DNA of 64,000 bases from Candidatus Obscuribacterales bacterium (GTDB taxonomy: Bacteria; Cyanobacteriota; Vampirovibrionia; Obscuribacterales; Obscuribacteraceae): assembly GCA_019745505.1 (NCBI GenBank), contig JAIETE010000004.1, forward strand, positions 21,063-85,062, written 5' to 3'. A model generated the notes under the pieces. That model was not told the DNA's origin. It saw only the letters and a program-made list of their open reading frames with translations, and made no database searches. Of this stretch, positions 53,929 to 61,598 are shown piece after piece. Made by a program: the position numbers and the translations under genes. Positions within the stretch are counted from its first letter, which is position 1. Every line of letters begins with the position of its first letter.

Positions 53929-53953
53929 TTGGCTTGGCTTGGCTTGGCTTGGC
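53929..53953. repeat. (TTGGC)5 pentanucleotide repeat
   Basis: Five perfect tandem copies of TTGGC (GCCAA on the minus strand) 32-56 nt upstream of the first gene of the MNIO operon. Perfect short repeats at this distance from a start are classic sites of slipped-strand length variation, which can change promoter spacing or mRNA leaders. Confidence 0.9.
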
Positions 53954-54080
53954 GTAGCGTTTTGGCCAGCATAGTAAAAACCTCAATGCTCATTCTTCAC
54001 GCAAGCGTGTGAAATTGCACTAGGGTTAACCCTCGAGCGGGCTTGTTATTCGGACTGAAGGTGTTTCCTTTGAGCCCGGG

Positions 54081-54288
54081 CAAGTCTCGCTGACAAGTTT
54101 CGTTAGGAAGTCTCGCTGACAAGTCTCGTTAGCAAGTCTCGCTGACAAGTTTTGTTAGCAAGTCTTGCTAGGAAGTCTCGCTAGCAAGTTTCGTTTGAAA
54201 GTTATGGGGGCGAGCTTTGTTGGCAAGCTTTGTTGGCAAGCTTCGTTGGAAAGCTTCTCCGACAAAATTTGTCTGCCAGTTTTTCCTG
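54081..54288. repeat. 16-unit degenerate 13-bp tandem repeat
   Basis: Sixteen consecutive 13-bp units in unbroken register, with consensus CAAGTCTCGCTAG. Units 1-9 are close to consensus, units 11-13 form a variant (CAAGCTTTGTTGG), and units 10 and 14-16 are decayed. The last unit ends one base before the epimerase stop codon. Since 13 is not a multiple of 3 the array does not encode a regular peptide repeat. There are no unique spacers, so it is not a CRISPR array. Confidence 0.92.
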
Positions 54289-54289
54289 A

Positions 54290-55330
54290 CTAACGCTTGG
54301 TGGCTGTGACCTTTTCTTTGTCAGCCGGCAAAGTTTTTTCCGGCTTTGTCCAATAGTGGTCGCGGTGCTTCGCGTAGTATTCGATGGTTTTCGCGATGCC
54401 GTCTTCCAGCGTGGTGTGTGGGCGCCAGCCTGTAAAGCGCTCTATCTTGGAGATATCCGAGTAGAAATCGCCTGGCTCTTGAGCTTTTCTTTCCGGCGAA
54501 AACTCTGCGAACTGCCAGCGGCCGCTCTTCGCCACTTTGACGATAGCGTCGCACAATTCTCTGAAGCTGACTGGAATGTCGGAGCCGACGTTGAAAATTT
54601 CGCCGTAGCATTCCGGTGTGGTGGCGACGCGCAAAATTGCATCGACGCAATCGTCTACGTAGCAGAAGTCGCGCAGAATGCTGCCGTCTCCGAAGAGCTG
54701 CATGGTGTCGTCGTCCATTGCCAGTCGGATGAACCAGTTGGCGACGCCGAAGCGCGAGTGCATCATTTGCGAACGCGGTCCATAGATGTTGCTTAAGCGC
54801 AGCGAGCACGAACGAATGCCGTGGACGTCGTTATATACCTTGATGATTTTTTCGGCGGTGAGATTGGAAATCTCGTAAATGCCTTTGGGATTGGTCGGCG
54901 CTTCTTCATTAACCGGCATCGAAACGACCGAGCCATACTGGCCGCGTGTACCTGTGTAAACAACAATCGCGTTTGGATTATGTTTGCGCAGCGCTTCCAT
55001 AACGATGGCTGTGCCGGTGATATTCATTTCGATATCAGGAAATGGATTGGAAAGGCTCATCAGGTGGCATACCTGCCCTGCCAGATGAAAAACGTAGTCC
55101 TGACCGCGTACCAGCCAATCAACAGCTGAAGGGTCTCTTATGTCGCAAAAGTTGATGCGGATCTTTTCAGATTCTGTGACATTGAAGACGTTGCCGCCGT
55201 AGTCCGGAATCATGGCGTCCAGGATGGTGACCTTGGCGCCCAGCTCTGCCAGCTTTATAGCCAGGTTAGACCCGATGAAGCCCATGCCACCGGTTATGAG
55301 AGCTGTCTTACCTTTGAATTTTTCGATCAT
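54290..55330 (-). CDS. NAD-dependent nucleotide-sugar epimerase/dehydratase (SDR) with YxxxN
   Basis: A 346-aa extended SDR. Rossmann motif GGMGFIG (about 14-20), active-site strand VVYTGTRGQYG, and the downstream RLSNIYGPRSQMM and FCYVDDCVDAI segments typical of UDP-glucose epimerase-like enzymes. The catalytic pair normally YxxxK is Y152-E-I-S-N156, so the Lys is replaced by Asn. Another Lys (K161 in LTAEKI) is five residues on. This could alter the reaction or point to a binding role. The ATG at 55330 is preferred to the GTG at 55336. It diverges from the aminotransferase gene, with which it likely shares a glycan pathway. Confidence 0.88.
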   Translation of the reverse strand: MIEKFKGKTALITGGMGFIGSNLAIKLAELGAKVTILDAMIPDYGGNVFNVTESEKIRINFCDIRDPSAVDWLVRGQDYVFHLAGQVCHLMSLSNPFPDIEMNITGTAIVMEALRKHNPNAIVVYTGTRGQYGSVVSMPVNEEAPTNPKGIYEISNLTAEKIIKVYNDVHGIRSCSLRLSNIYGPRSQMMHSRFGVANWFIRLAMDDDTMQLFGDGSILRDFCYVDDCVDAILRVATTPECYGEIFNVGSDIPVSFRELCDAIVKVAKSGRWQFAEFSPERKAQEPGDFYSDISKIERFTGWRPHTTLEDGIAKTIEYYAKHRDHYWTKPEKTLPADKEKVTATKR

Positions 55331-55396
55331 GATCACCGTCTAACTCTAAATTCGCGCTAACTTTTCTTCCCGCTGGACTCAGGCGCAAACCCAGAA

Positions 55397-55432
55397 TCTA
55401 TCAAGGTTTCTATCAAGGTTTCTGTCGAGGTT
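55397..55432. repeat. three 12-bp tandem repeats
   Basis: TCTATCAAGGTT occurs twice in tandem followed by the variant TCTGTCGAGGTT, 67-102 nt upstream of the epimerase start. With the 13-bp array, the epimerase gene is flanked by tandem repeats on both sides. Confidence 0.8.
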
Positions 55433-55627
55433 CCTGTGCGCGTTTCGGAAAACGCCGCCGTCTGAATCCAAGCCAATGATTTTACCACGCAAACCGGCGA
55501 CAATTGGCGGAAATCCCAAGCCCATGTCACTTCTCGTCAGATGTCAATTAAGTTGCTCTTAATTCGCTTCTTGACCATTTCTTCTAGTATGTGTGGGCCC
55601 GATTCTACTGACCAAAGGAGCTAACCG

Positions 55628-56776
55628 GTGAAAGTCCCATTCGGCGACATGAAGCTGCACTATCAAACGTATAAGAGCCAGATTGACCAGGCGGTCCATC
55701 GTGTTCTCGAAAGCGGTCACTATATTTTGGGCAGCGAGCTCGAAAAATTCGAAGCCAGCTTTGCCAAGGCGCTGGGCGCCGGATATGTTGCTGGTTGCGC
55801 CTCCGGTACTGAAGCTATATACCTGGCTCTGGCGGCTGCCGGAGTGACTAATGGCGACGAAGTCATCGTGGTGGCGCATACTGCTGTGCCCACTATTTCA
55901 GCGATTTCGATGACTGGCGCTACTCCTGTTTTCGTCGATATCGACCCGAAAACCTACGTCATGGACGTAAATCTGGTCGAAGCGAAGATCACCGAAAAGA
56001 CCAAAGCCATCGTTCCTGTTCACCTTTACGGTCAGATGGTGGACATGGAGCCTCTGCTCAAGATTGCTGCCAAACATAAGGTCATGCTTTTAGAGGATTG
56101 CGCGCAATCGACCCTGGCTACCTATAGAGGTGCGATTGCCGGAACTTTGGGCGACTACGGTGCCTTTAGTTTCTATCCAAGCAAGAACCTGGGCGCATTT
56201 GGCGACGGCGGTGCCGTATCGACAAATTGCAGCGAAAATTTCGACAAGCTCGTGAAATTGCGCAATTATGGGCAGTCTAAGCGCTACTTCCACGATATCA
56301 TCGGCATCAACAGCCGTCTTGATGAAATGCAAGCGGCAATTCTCGATGCCCAGCTTCCATTCGTTGAGCAGTGGAATGAGCGCCGCCGCGAAATTGCGAA
56401 GCGATACAACGAAGGCCTTCAGGGCATAGTTGTCACCCCACATGAGGAAGAAGGACGCAAACACGTCTATCACCTATATGTAATCCAGAGCGACGACCGC
56501 GATGGTCTGCAAGAGTATTTGCTGGAAAAGGGCATCCAGACCCTGATCCACTACCCGAACCCGGCGCATCTACAGAACGCCTACAGCTATCTTGGATACA
56601 AGCCCGGTTCGCTCCCTGAAACAGAGAAGCTCGTCAAACGAATTCAATCTCTGCCGATGCATCCCGGCTTGACCAACGAACAGATCGATCTCGTCATCGA
56701 AGCAATCACAGACTTCACACGCGAGCAAAAGTCTTCCAAGGCAAGTCCAAAAGTAACAGCCAACTCGATTTCATAA
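55628..56776 (+). CDS. DegT/DnrJ/EryC1-family sugar aminotransferase
   Basis: A 382-aa fold-type I PLP enzyme that transaminates keto-sugars bound to nucleotides. PLP lysine K186 in SFYPSKNLGAFGDGG, D157 in LLEDCAQS for the pyridine nitrogen, ASGTEAIYLAL near the N-terminus for the phosphate, and VHLYGQMVDM in between. Relatives such as FdtB and DesV make 3-amino-deoxy sugars for surface glycans. The start is a GTG at 55628 with AAGGAG at 6-7 nt. The GT2 gene follows 21 nt later, so both form an operon. The exact sugar is unknown. Confidence 0.92.
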   Translation: MKVPFGDMKLHYQTYKSQIDQAVHRVLESGHYILGSELEKFEASFAKALGAGYVAGCASGTEAIYLALAAAGVTNGDEVIVVAHTAVPTISAISMTGATPVFVDIDPKTYVMDVNLVEAKITEKTKAIVPVHLYGQMVDMEPLLKIAAKHKVMLLEDCAQSTLATYRGAIAGTLGDYGAFSFYPSKNLGAFGDGGAVSTNCSENFDKLVKLRNYGQSKRYFHDIIGINSRLDEMQAAILDAQLPFVEQWNERRREIAKRYNEGLQGIVVTPHEEEGRKHVYHLYVIQSDDRDGLQEYLLEKGIQTLIHYPNPAHLQNAYSYLGYKPGSLPETEKLVKRIQSLPMHPGLTNEQIDLVIEAITDFTREQKSSKASPKVTANSIS

Positions 56777-56797
56777 ACCGACTCGGAGCCAAATCAA

Positions 56798-57547
56798 ATG
56801 AGTGACATCAGCGTAAAGCAAAGCTCAAATACAGCAACACTTCCGAGGCGGATGCAAGCCATTCCGGGCTCGGTATCGCTAGTGATTCCGGCCTACAATG
56901 ACGAAACCACCATCGGCAAATTGATTACCGACGCGGACGCGCTTCTCAAAGAAGCATGCTCCGATTATGAAATCGTTGTTTGCAACGACGGAAGCCGCGA
57001 CAACACACTGGCTGTAGTTCAACAGTGCGCAAAGTGGTTTCCCAATTTGGTCGTGATAAACCATCCAGAGAACAAGGGCTTTGGTTACACCATCAGAGAA
57101 CTGTATCTGGCAGGCAAGAAAGACTTGGTCTTCTCCTTGCCTGGCGACTATCAGTATGCTCCCAAAGAAATCTTCGCGATGGCTAAGGGCCTGAGAACCC
57201 ATGATTTTGTCATCGGTCACAGAGTAAACCGCAACGACCCGGCACGCAGGAAGATTCAGTCGCAAGTTTATAACTTGATGCTGCGCGTGATGTACGGTCA
57301 CAAGCATAAAGACGTCAATTCCATCAAGCTTTTCCGACGCGAGATCGTTGACCGCATCACTTTGCTGTCCCACACACCATTTGTGGATGCAGAGCTCTGC
57401 ATTCGCGCTGAAAGAGCCGGATATAGAGTCGTTGAGATTCCAATCGAACACCTGCCGCGTTTGTCTGTCGGTGCTTCGGGCGGCAAACTCTCAGTAATCT
57501 GGGAAACTTTCTCGGATTTGTTCAGCATGCGCAGAACATTCCGCTAA
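56798..57547 (+). CDS. GT2 glycosyltransferase, dolichol/polyprenyl-phosphate type
   Basis: A 249-aa GT-A enzyme: VIPAYNDETTIGKL start, VCNDGSRDNT, then PGDYQYAPKE in the DxD position (DYQ) and VNSIKLFRREI toward the acceptor side. This resembles DPM1-like enzymes, which move a sugar from a nucleotide donor to a polyprenyl phosphate, but the C-terminal membrane helices of longer versions are absent. Together with the aminotransferase and the epimerase it suggests assembly of an amino-sugar containing surface polymer. A strong hairpin follows. Confidence 0.9.
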   Translation: MSDISVKQSSNTATLPRRMQAIPGSVSLVIPAYNDETTIGKLITDADALLKEACSDYEIVVCNDGSRDNTLAVVQQCAKWFPNLVVINHPENKGFGYTIRELYLAGKKDLVFSLPGDYQYAPKEIFAMAKGLRTHDFVIGHRVNRNDPARRKIQSQVYNLMLRVMYGHKHKDVNSIKLFRREIVDRITLLSHTPFVDAELCIRAERAGYRVVEIPIEHLPRLSVGASGGKLSVIWETFSDLFSMRRTFR

Positions 57548-57570
57548 GGTTCCATCGATTCAAATCTTAA

Positions 57571-57596
57571 GAGGGCGGCGCGCGGCGTCGCCCTTT
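57571..57596 (+). terminator. terminator after the aminotransferase-glycosyltransferase operon
   Basis: AGGGCG at 57571-57576 pairs with CGCCCT at 57588-57593, with a GC-rich inner stem; TTTC follows. It lies 24 nt after the GT2 stop. Confidence 0.65.
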
Positions 57597-57847
57597 CACT
57601 ATGTGGGCAAAAAAAATCTTCGCTGCAGCCGACTGAAAATGGACTTCCTCCATGAGTCCGAAAAACCGCGTAATTTCGTACTGATGGCGTGGCTGAAAAC
57701 GCTCAACTGGTGGCTTTTTTGTTTTCTTTTGTCTTGGGGGCTAAGCGACAGTATTTTCAATACGGTCACAGGCTCAGCCTTTTGGCTTCTGCCTTCATTA
57801 CGAAAAAGCACGAGTTTTCGGACTGAAGCAACGAGTCTATTCTGGGA

Positions 57848-59155
57848 TCAGGCGCGGGCAAAAACCTTCTTCAGTGCGGCTATCACCTTCTCAATCGTTT
57901 CTTCTATATCGCGCCTGCTGTGCGCGGCCGATATGCAGGCTGCATCCACTGATGATGGCGGCAAATAAATGCCGTTAGCCAGAAGATCATGGAAGAAGAT
58001 TGCGAAACGCTGCGCGTCAATTCGTTTGGAATCAGTGAAATTCTTTACCGGGATGTCGCAAAAGATTATCGCGAACATCGAGCCGGCGCGTTGCAACTGT
58101 ATGGGCAAGGATTTTGCCTCTACGAACCCGGCGATGCCGGCGAAAAGCTCTGCTGCGCGCCCTTCCAGTGTTTCATATATGGCATCATCGTCCAGGAGCC
58201 GCAAAACTTCGATGCCACCGGCCATAGTGACTGGATTACCGGAGAAAGTTCCCGCCTGATACACATCGCCAATCGGCATGAGTGCATCCATAATGTCTCG
58301 CCGTCCGCCGAAGGCACCGATGGGCATGCCTCCACCCAGAGCTTTGCCAAAAGTCGTAAGGTCCGGTTTCACCTTGAATAGCGCCTGAGCGCCACCTTTT
58401 GCGACACGCAGACCAGTCAGTACTTCATCGAATATCAGGACGACTTGGTGCTTGTCGCATAGTGCTCTTACTCCCTGGAGAAAACCAGGCTCCGGCAGCA
58501 CAACTCCCATCGAACCGCAAACAGGTTCGATTATCACGGCCGCCACCTCACCGGAATGTTCTTTCAGCGTCAGTTCCAGTTTTTCCAGATCGTTAAAGGG
58601 GGTGAGTACTGTCCTGTTCTTGGTTCCTGCAAGAACCCCGGAACTTGATTGGTGGGTCGTTGATCCAAGCACCGAGTCGCTGTGTCCGTGATACGCGCCT
58701 TCGAACATCACGACCACATCTCGATGTGTAAAGCCCCTCGCCAGGCGGATTGCGCTCATAACCGCTTCGGTGCCGCTGCTTACAAAGCGAATTTGCTCAA
58801 TGCTTGGAAAATGTCGAATGACGCTCTTTGCCATTTCCAGCTCGAGTAAAGTTGGTGCACCGAATACGGCACCATTATTGACAGCTTCCTGGCATGCTTT
58901 CACTACCAGCGGATGCGAATGTCCTAAAATGGCTGGACCCCATGCGCCCAGATAATCAATGTATTCATTTCCGTCAATATCGGTAACTTTTGAACCGAGC
59001 GCTTCTTTAAGAAAAATAGTGTGCCCGCCCACTTCGTGAAACGAGCGAAAAGGACTGTTTACGCCACCAGGAATCAGTGTGGCGATTTCATTCGAAGCTG
59101 TCTTTGAATTCTCTGTTTTGGCTGCTTGTTCTTGCAGATTTTGGCTTTTGCCCAT
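57848..59155 (-). CDS. hemL: glutamate-1-semialdehyde 2,1-aminomutase
   Basis: A 435-aa PLP enzyme making 5-aminolevulinate from glutamate-1-semialdehyde, the last step of the C5 route to heme and corrins. K271 in TTFGKALGGGMP binds PLP; IFDEVLTGLR holds the aspartate contacting the ring; GGVNSPFRSF at the N-terminus and the gating loop AYHGHSDSVLG are hallmarks of HemL against other class III aminotransferases. Typical length. Corrin synthesis would fit the several B12-dependent enzymes of this window. The secreted 178-aa protein gene lies 22 nt upstream. Confidence 0.95.
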   Translation of the reverse strand: MGKSQNLQEQAAKTENSKTASNEIATLIPGGVNSPFRSFHEVGGHTIFLKEALGSKVTDIDGNEYIDYLGAWGPAILGHSHPLVVKACQEAVNNGAVFGAPTLLELEMAKSVIRHFPSIEQIRFVSSGTEAVMSAIRLARGFTHRDVVVMFEGAYHGHSDSVLGSTTHQSSSGVLAGTKNRTVLTPFNDLEKLELTLKEHSGEVAAVIIEPVCGSMGVVLPEPGFLQGVRALCDKHQVVLIFDEVLTGLRVAKGGAQALFKVKPDLTTFGKALGGGMPIGAFGGRRDIMDALMPIGDVYQAGTFSGNPVTMAGGIEVLRLLDDDAIYETLEGRAAELFAGIAGFVEAKSLPIQLQRAGSMFAIIFCDIPVKNFTDSKRIDAQRFAIFFHDLLANGIYLPPSSVDAACISAAHSRRDIEETIEKVIAALKKVFARA

Positions 59156-59177
59156 TTCTATTTAGTTCTTTAGTTTT

Positions 59178-59714
59178 TTAGTTCTTCTTCCAGAACTGCC
59201 AGAAATGTTTACCTTTCGCTTTAGGCTCTTCTTGAGCTTCCTTTCTATCCAAATCGCTCGGCAGTTCTACCTGCACTTTCGTCTTGGCGTGGAAGGCCAC
59301 ATTTGTATCTGCATGTTGAGCGCCGAGATTGTCGGCGTTTATCACCAGATGATAATTGCCCGGCATGAGCTGGAATTTCGGTGTATGGAAGGTTGCTTCC
59401 GAACCTTTGTTGTCGAAAACTTTTACTGTGATGGAGTCATAAGGGCGACTGGTCTGAACCTCCACATCGCCGACATAGAAATTGGCAGCAGTCCAGCAGA
59501 AGCATGTCCCGATGGCGCCGATTATCGGCAACCCGGTTACCAAAATAGACATGACGTCCTTTGTGCGCGCCGTGTTGCTCGAAGCGGGGTGGGTCGGCTG
59601 CGCCTGCGTCGGCTGCGCCTGCGTCGGCTTCGCCGGGGATGACTTAGCCTGAGTCGGCTGTGCCTGAGTCGGCATTGCTTGGGAAGGCTTGGGTTCTGTC
59701 GTCTGTGGGCTCAT
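59178..59714 (-). CDS. membrane-anchored protein with Pro-Thr-Gln-Ala repeats
   Basis: A 178-aa protein. Residues about 10-45 are low-complexity pentapeptides (PTQAQ, PTQAK, SPAKP), encoded by 15-bp DNA repeats. One transmembrane helix follows (MSILVTGLPIIGAIGTCFCW, about 55-74). A small beta-rich domain (about 80-155: VQTSRPYDSITVKVFDNKG; FQLMPGNYHLVINAD) recalls PEGA/carboxypeptidase-regulatory-like folds, and a basic tail ends HFWQFWKKN. Probably an inner-membrane protein with the beta domain in the periplasm. Role unknown. Confidence 0.75.
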   Translation of the reverse strand: MSPQTTEPKPSQAMPTQAQPTQAKSSPAKPTQAQPTQAQPTHPASSNTARTKDVMSILVTGLPIIGAIGTCFCWTAANFYVGDVEVQTSRPYDSITVKVFDNKGSEATFHTPKFQLMPGNYHLVINADNLGAQHADTNVAFHAKTKVQVELPSDLDRKEAQEEPKAKGKHFWQFWKKN

Positions 59715-59927
59715 AAACTAGCCATGTTGGTGGGGACGTCTCTGTGGACAGAGTGTTGTCAATAGCGCCTGTGGCTGCCAAGCATAATAACAACATCGAG
59801 CCTTGCGATCCTGAAGCTTCGTATTTTCTAAGACCCGTCTTTACATGAAAAGGCTTGGTTGAGCAGAATTTAAAAAATGCAGCGAAGCTCATTTTGAGGA
59901 AAATCGGGGCTGTGGTTGAATTGCGCG

Positions 59928-61598
59928 TTAATCAAAATCTTTCGGCAGGATTAACTTGGTCATCTGCTCGTACTTCTTCTGGTCAGCTTCCGCGGCTGTT
60001 TTATTTCCTAGCTTTCTGTATACCGCTGCTCTAAATTTATACGCATCGCGAAAACGCGGACCGAGCTTAATTGCAAAGTTTGCATCGGCCAGAGCTTCTT
60101 TGGTTTTACTCAAAGCCAGGTACGCACGCCCGCGCCCTACATAGTTTTTGATCGATCTTGGCTCTGTTTTGATCAATGTGTTGTAATCAACAATTGCTTC
60201 TTTGAACTTTCCGAGTTTCTCAAAGGACTTTGCTCTGGTCTGATAGAACTTTGGCTCAGGTAAAAGAGGAATTACTTTGTCAAAGTCTGCAATTGCTTCT
60301 TTATACTTGCCCAGTTCATAGTATGAGAGGCTGCGAGGCCAGAGGATGCTGAAAGAAACACCAAACACCTTTTCTGCTTTCAATCCATATTCGACAGCCT
60401 TGGCGAATTGCCCCAGATTGAAGTATGAATTGCAGATTTGAGTGTAAACGCTCCCGTCACCCGGTCCGATCGCCAAAACTCTCTCCAATTCAGGCAAAGC
60501 AAAGACGTGCTGGTCTGCTCTGTCGTGAGCCGCTGCGCGCGACAGAAGCATTTCTCTGCTTAAGCACTCCACGTGCTTTGCTTTGTCCAGTCGCTCTTTC
60601 ATTGAACTGATGAGAGTATCGGCACCGGCTCGCTCATCGCTTACTCTGAGTGCATGCGTTGCTCGTTTGAATGATATTCCGAGCGCGCCCGTACTGTGTA
60701 TCAGATATGACAAGCGAAGCTCCGCGAGCGCATCTTCCGGAAAGCGGTCCACTTCGCCTTGAAGAGTTTCGATTGAAGCTTTGATGTCGTAATAAGATTG
60801 AACGCGTGCCAGAAAAAAATGTGTCTCAGGAATTCTTGTTGTCCTGATTATCCTTTTGTACATCTCTGTTGCTTTGACTTTGTCGGTCGCAGCCATATTC
60901 TCTGCCAGGTGCACGGCGTCCCACTCTTGTTGCGTGGAAAGTCCAGCCGCCTTGTAGACGCACATCACGTGATCGGCGGTGGAAACTATCGCCTCCACCG
61001 TATCGCTCGTTGCGGTTGCTCCATGTTTTTCTTTGGCTGTACTGGCAACACTTTTACTGTAATAGTCGAGCCACTTCTTTTCACTTTCCGGATCAACCAC
61101 AGATTTGCGCAGCAGTGTTTTGTACATCAATGCTATTTGGTCTTTCGGAGTCAGACCGAAATAACGCTTCTGGTACTCTGGCAAACGCGTCAAGCCGTCA
61201 TATAGATCGCTGACGGCAAATGGGGACAGCGTTTTGAGGCGGTAATGCCAATACTGCTGCTCGGCCGGATTCGGCTTTCTGTTGAGAAGCAGTGTGTATG
61301 CATCATTGACGATCTCGGCTGGCGATTTCGGTTTTGCCTGCTGGGCGAAGACCTGCTGCGCGGAAGTCTGCTGTGCGGAAGCCGGCTGTGCGAAAGCTTT
61401 CTGTGCAAGCGCTGGCTGCGTAACCGCTAGCTGCGTAACCGCTAGCTGCGCGACAGCTAGCTGCGCTGCTATAAAACAAGCAGTCCCTGTTAACGGCTTT
61501 GCCGCATAACCGCCCGCCTGCAATGCTCTAAGAATTGCGCGAGCGAAAACCTTCTTTCTCCCGTATCTTGCTCTGCTATTGCTCGATAACTGCTTCAA
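59928..61598 (-). CDS. secreted DUF4214/TPR protein with AQxAx repeats
   Basis: A 556-aa protein. After a hydrophobic N-terminus (about 19-50) come nine pentapeptides of the type AQLAV, TQPAL, AQKAF, AQQTS, encoded by 15-bp repeats. Then a DUF4214-like region (about 93-150: AYTLLLNRKPNPAEQQYW; LPEYQKRYFGL) and about seven TPR units to the C-terminus (GKYKEAIADFDKVIPLLPEP; GKFKEAIVDYNTLIKTEPRS). DUF4214 is common in secreted S-layer or matrix proteins. It starts at a TTG (61598) that overlaps the preceding gene by 23 nt, so the pair is coupled. The ribosome-binding site AAGGG lies in the upstream gene. Confidence 0.82.
   Translation of the reverse strand: MKQLSSNSRARYGRKKVFARAILRALQAGGYAAKPLTGTACFIAAQLAVAQLAVTQLAVTQPALAQKAFAQPASAQQTSAQQVFAQQAKPKSPAEIVNDAYTLLLNRKPNPAEQQYWHYRLKTLSPFAVSDLYDGLTRLPEYQKRYFGLTPKDQIALMYKTLLRKSVVDPESEKKWLDYYSKSVASTAKEKHGATATSDTVEAIVSTADHVMCVYKAAGLSTQQEWDAVHLAENMAATDKVKATEMYKRIIRTTRIPETHFFLARVQSYYDIKASIETLQGEVDRFPEDALAELRLSYLIHSTGALGISFKRATHALRVSDERAGADTLISSMKERLDKAKHVECLSREMLLSRAAAHDRADQHVFALPELERVLAIGPGDGSVYTQICNSYFNLGQFAKAVEYGLKAEKVFGVSFSILWPRSLSYYELGKYKEAIADFDKVIPLLPEPKFYQTRAKSFEKLGKFKEAIVDYNTLIKTEPRSIKNYVGRGRAYLALSKTKEALADANFAIKLGPRFRDAYKFRAAVYRKLGNKTAAEADQKKYEQMTKLILPKDFD

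Larger units (their letters stand above)
53898..54289. other. repeat-rich spacer upstream of the MNIO operon
   Basis: About 390 bp between the first paralogue gene and the epimerase stop. It holds the pentanucleotide repeat (53929-53953) and the 13-bp tandem array (54081-54288), listed separately. A TAGAAT on the minus strand at about 53911-53906 resembles a -10 box but lies very close to the start codon. No gene seen. Confidence 0.5.

Noticed and set aside
54081..54288. CRISPR array
   Set aside because: Repeat units are 13 bp and directly adjacent, with no spacers and no cas genes.
54321..54809. Minus-strand 162-codon frame inside the epimerase gene
   Set aside because: Arg/His-rich out-of-frame translation of a well-conserved SDR gene; a shadow.
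57603..57968. A 121-codon plus-strand frame after the GT2 gene with a hydrophobic stretch
   Set aside because: A third of it is antisense to hemL; no ribosome-binding site and no protein-like pattern outside a Trp/Leu-rich segment.
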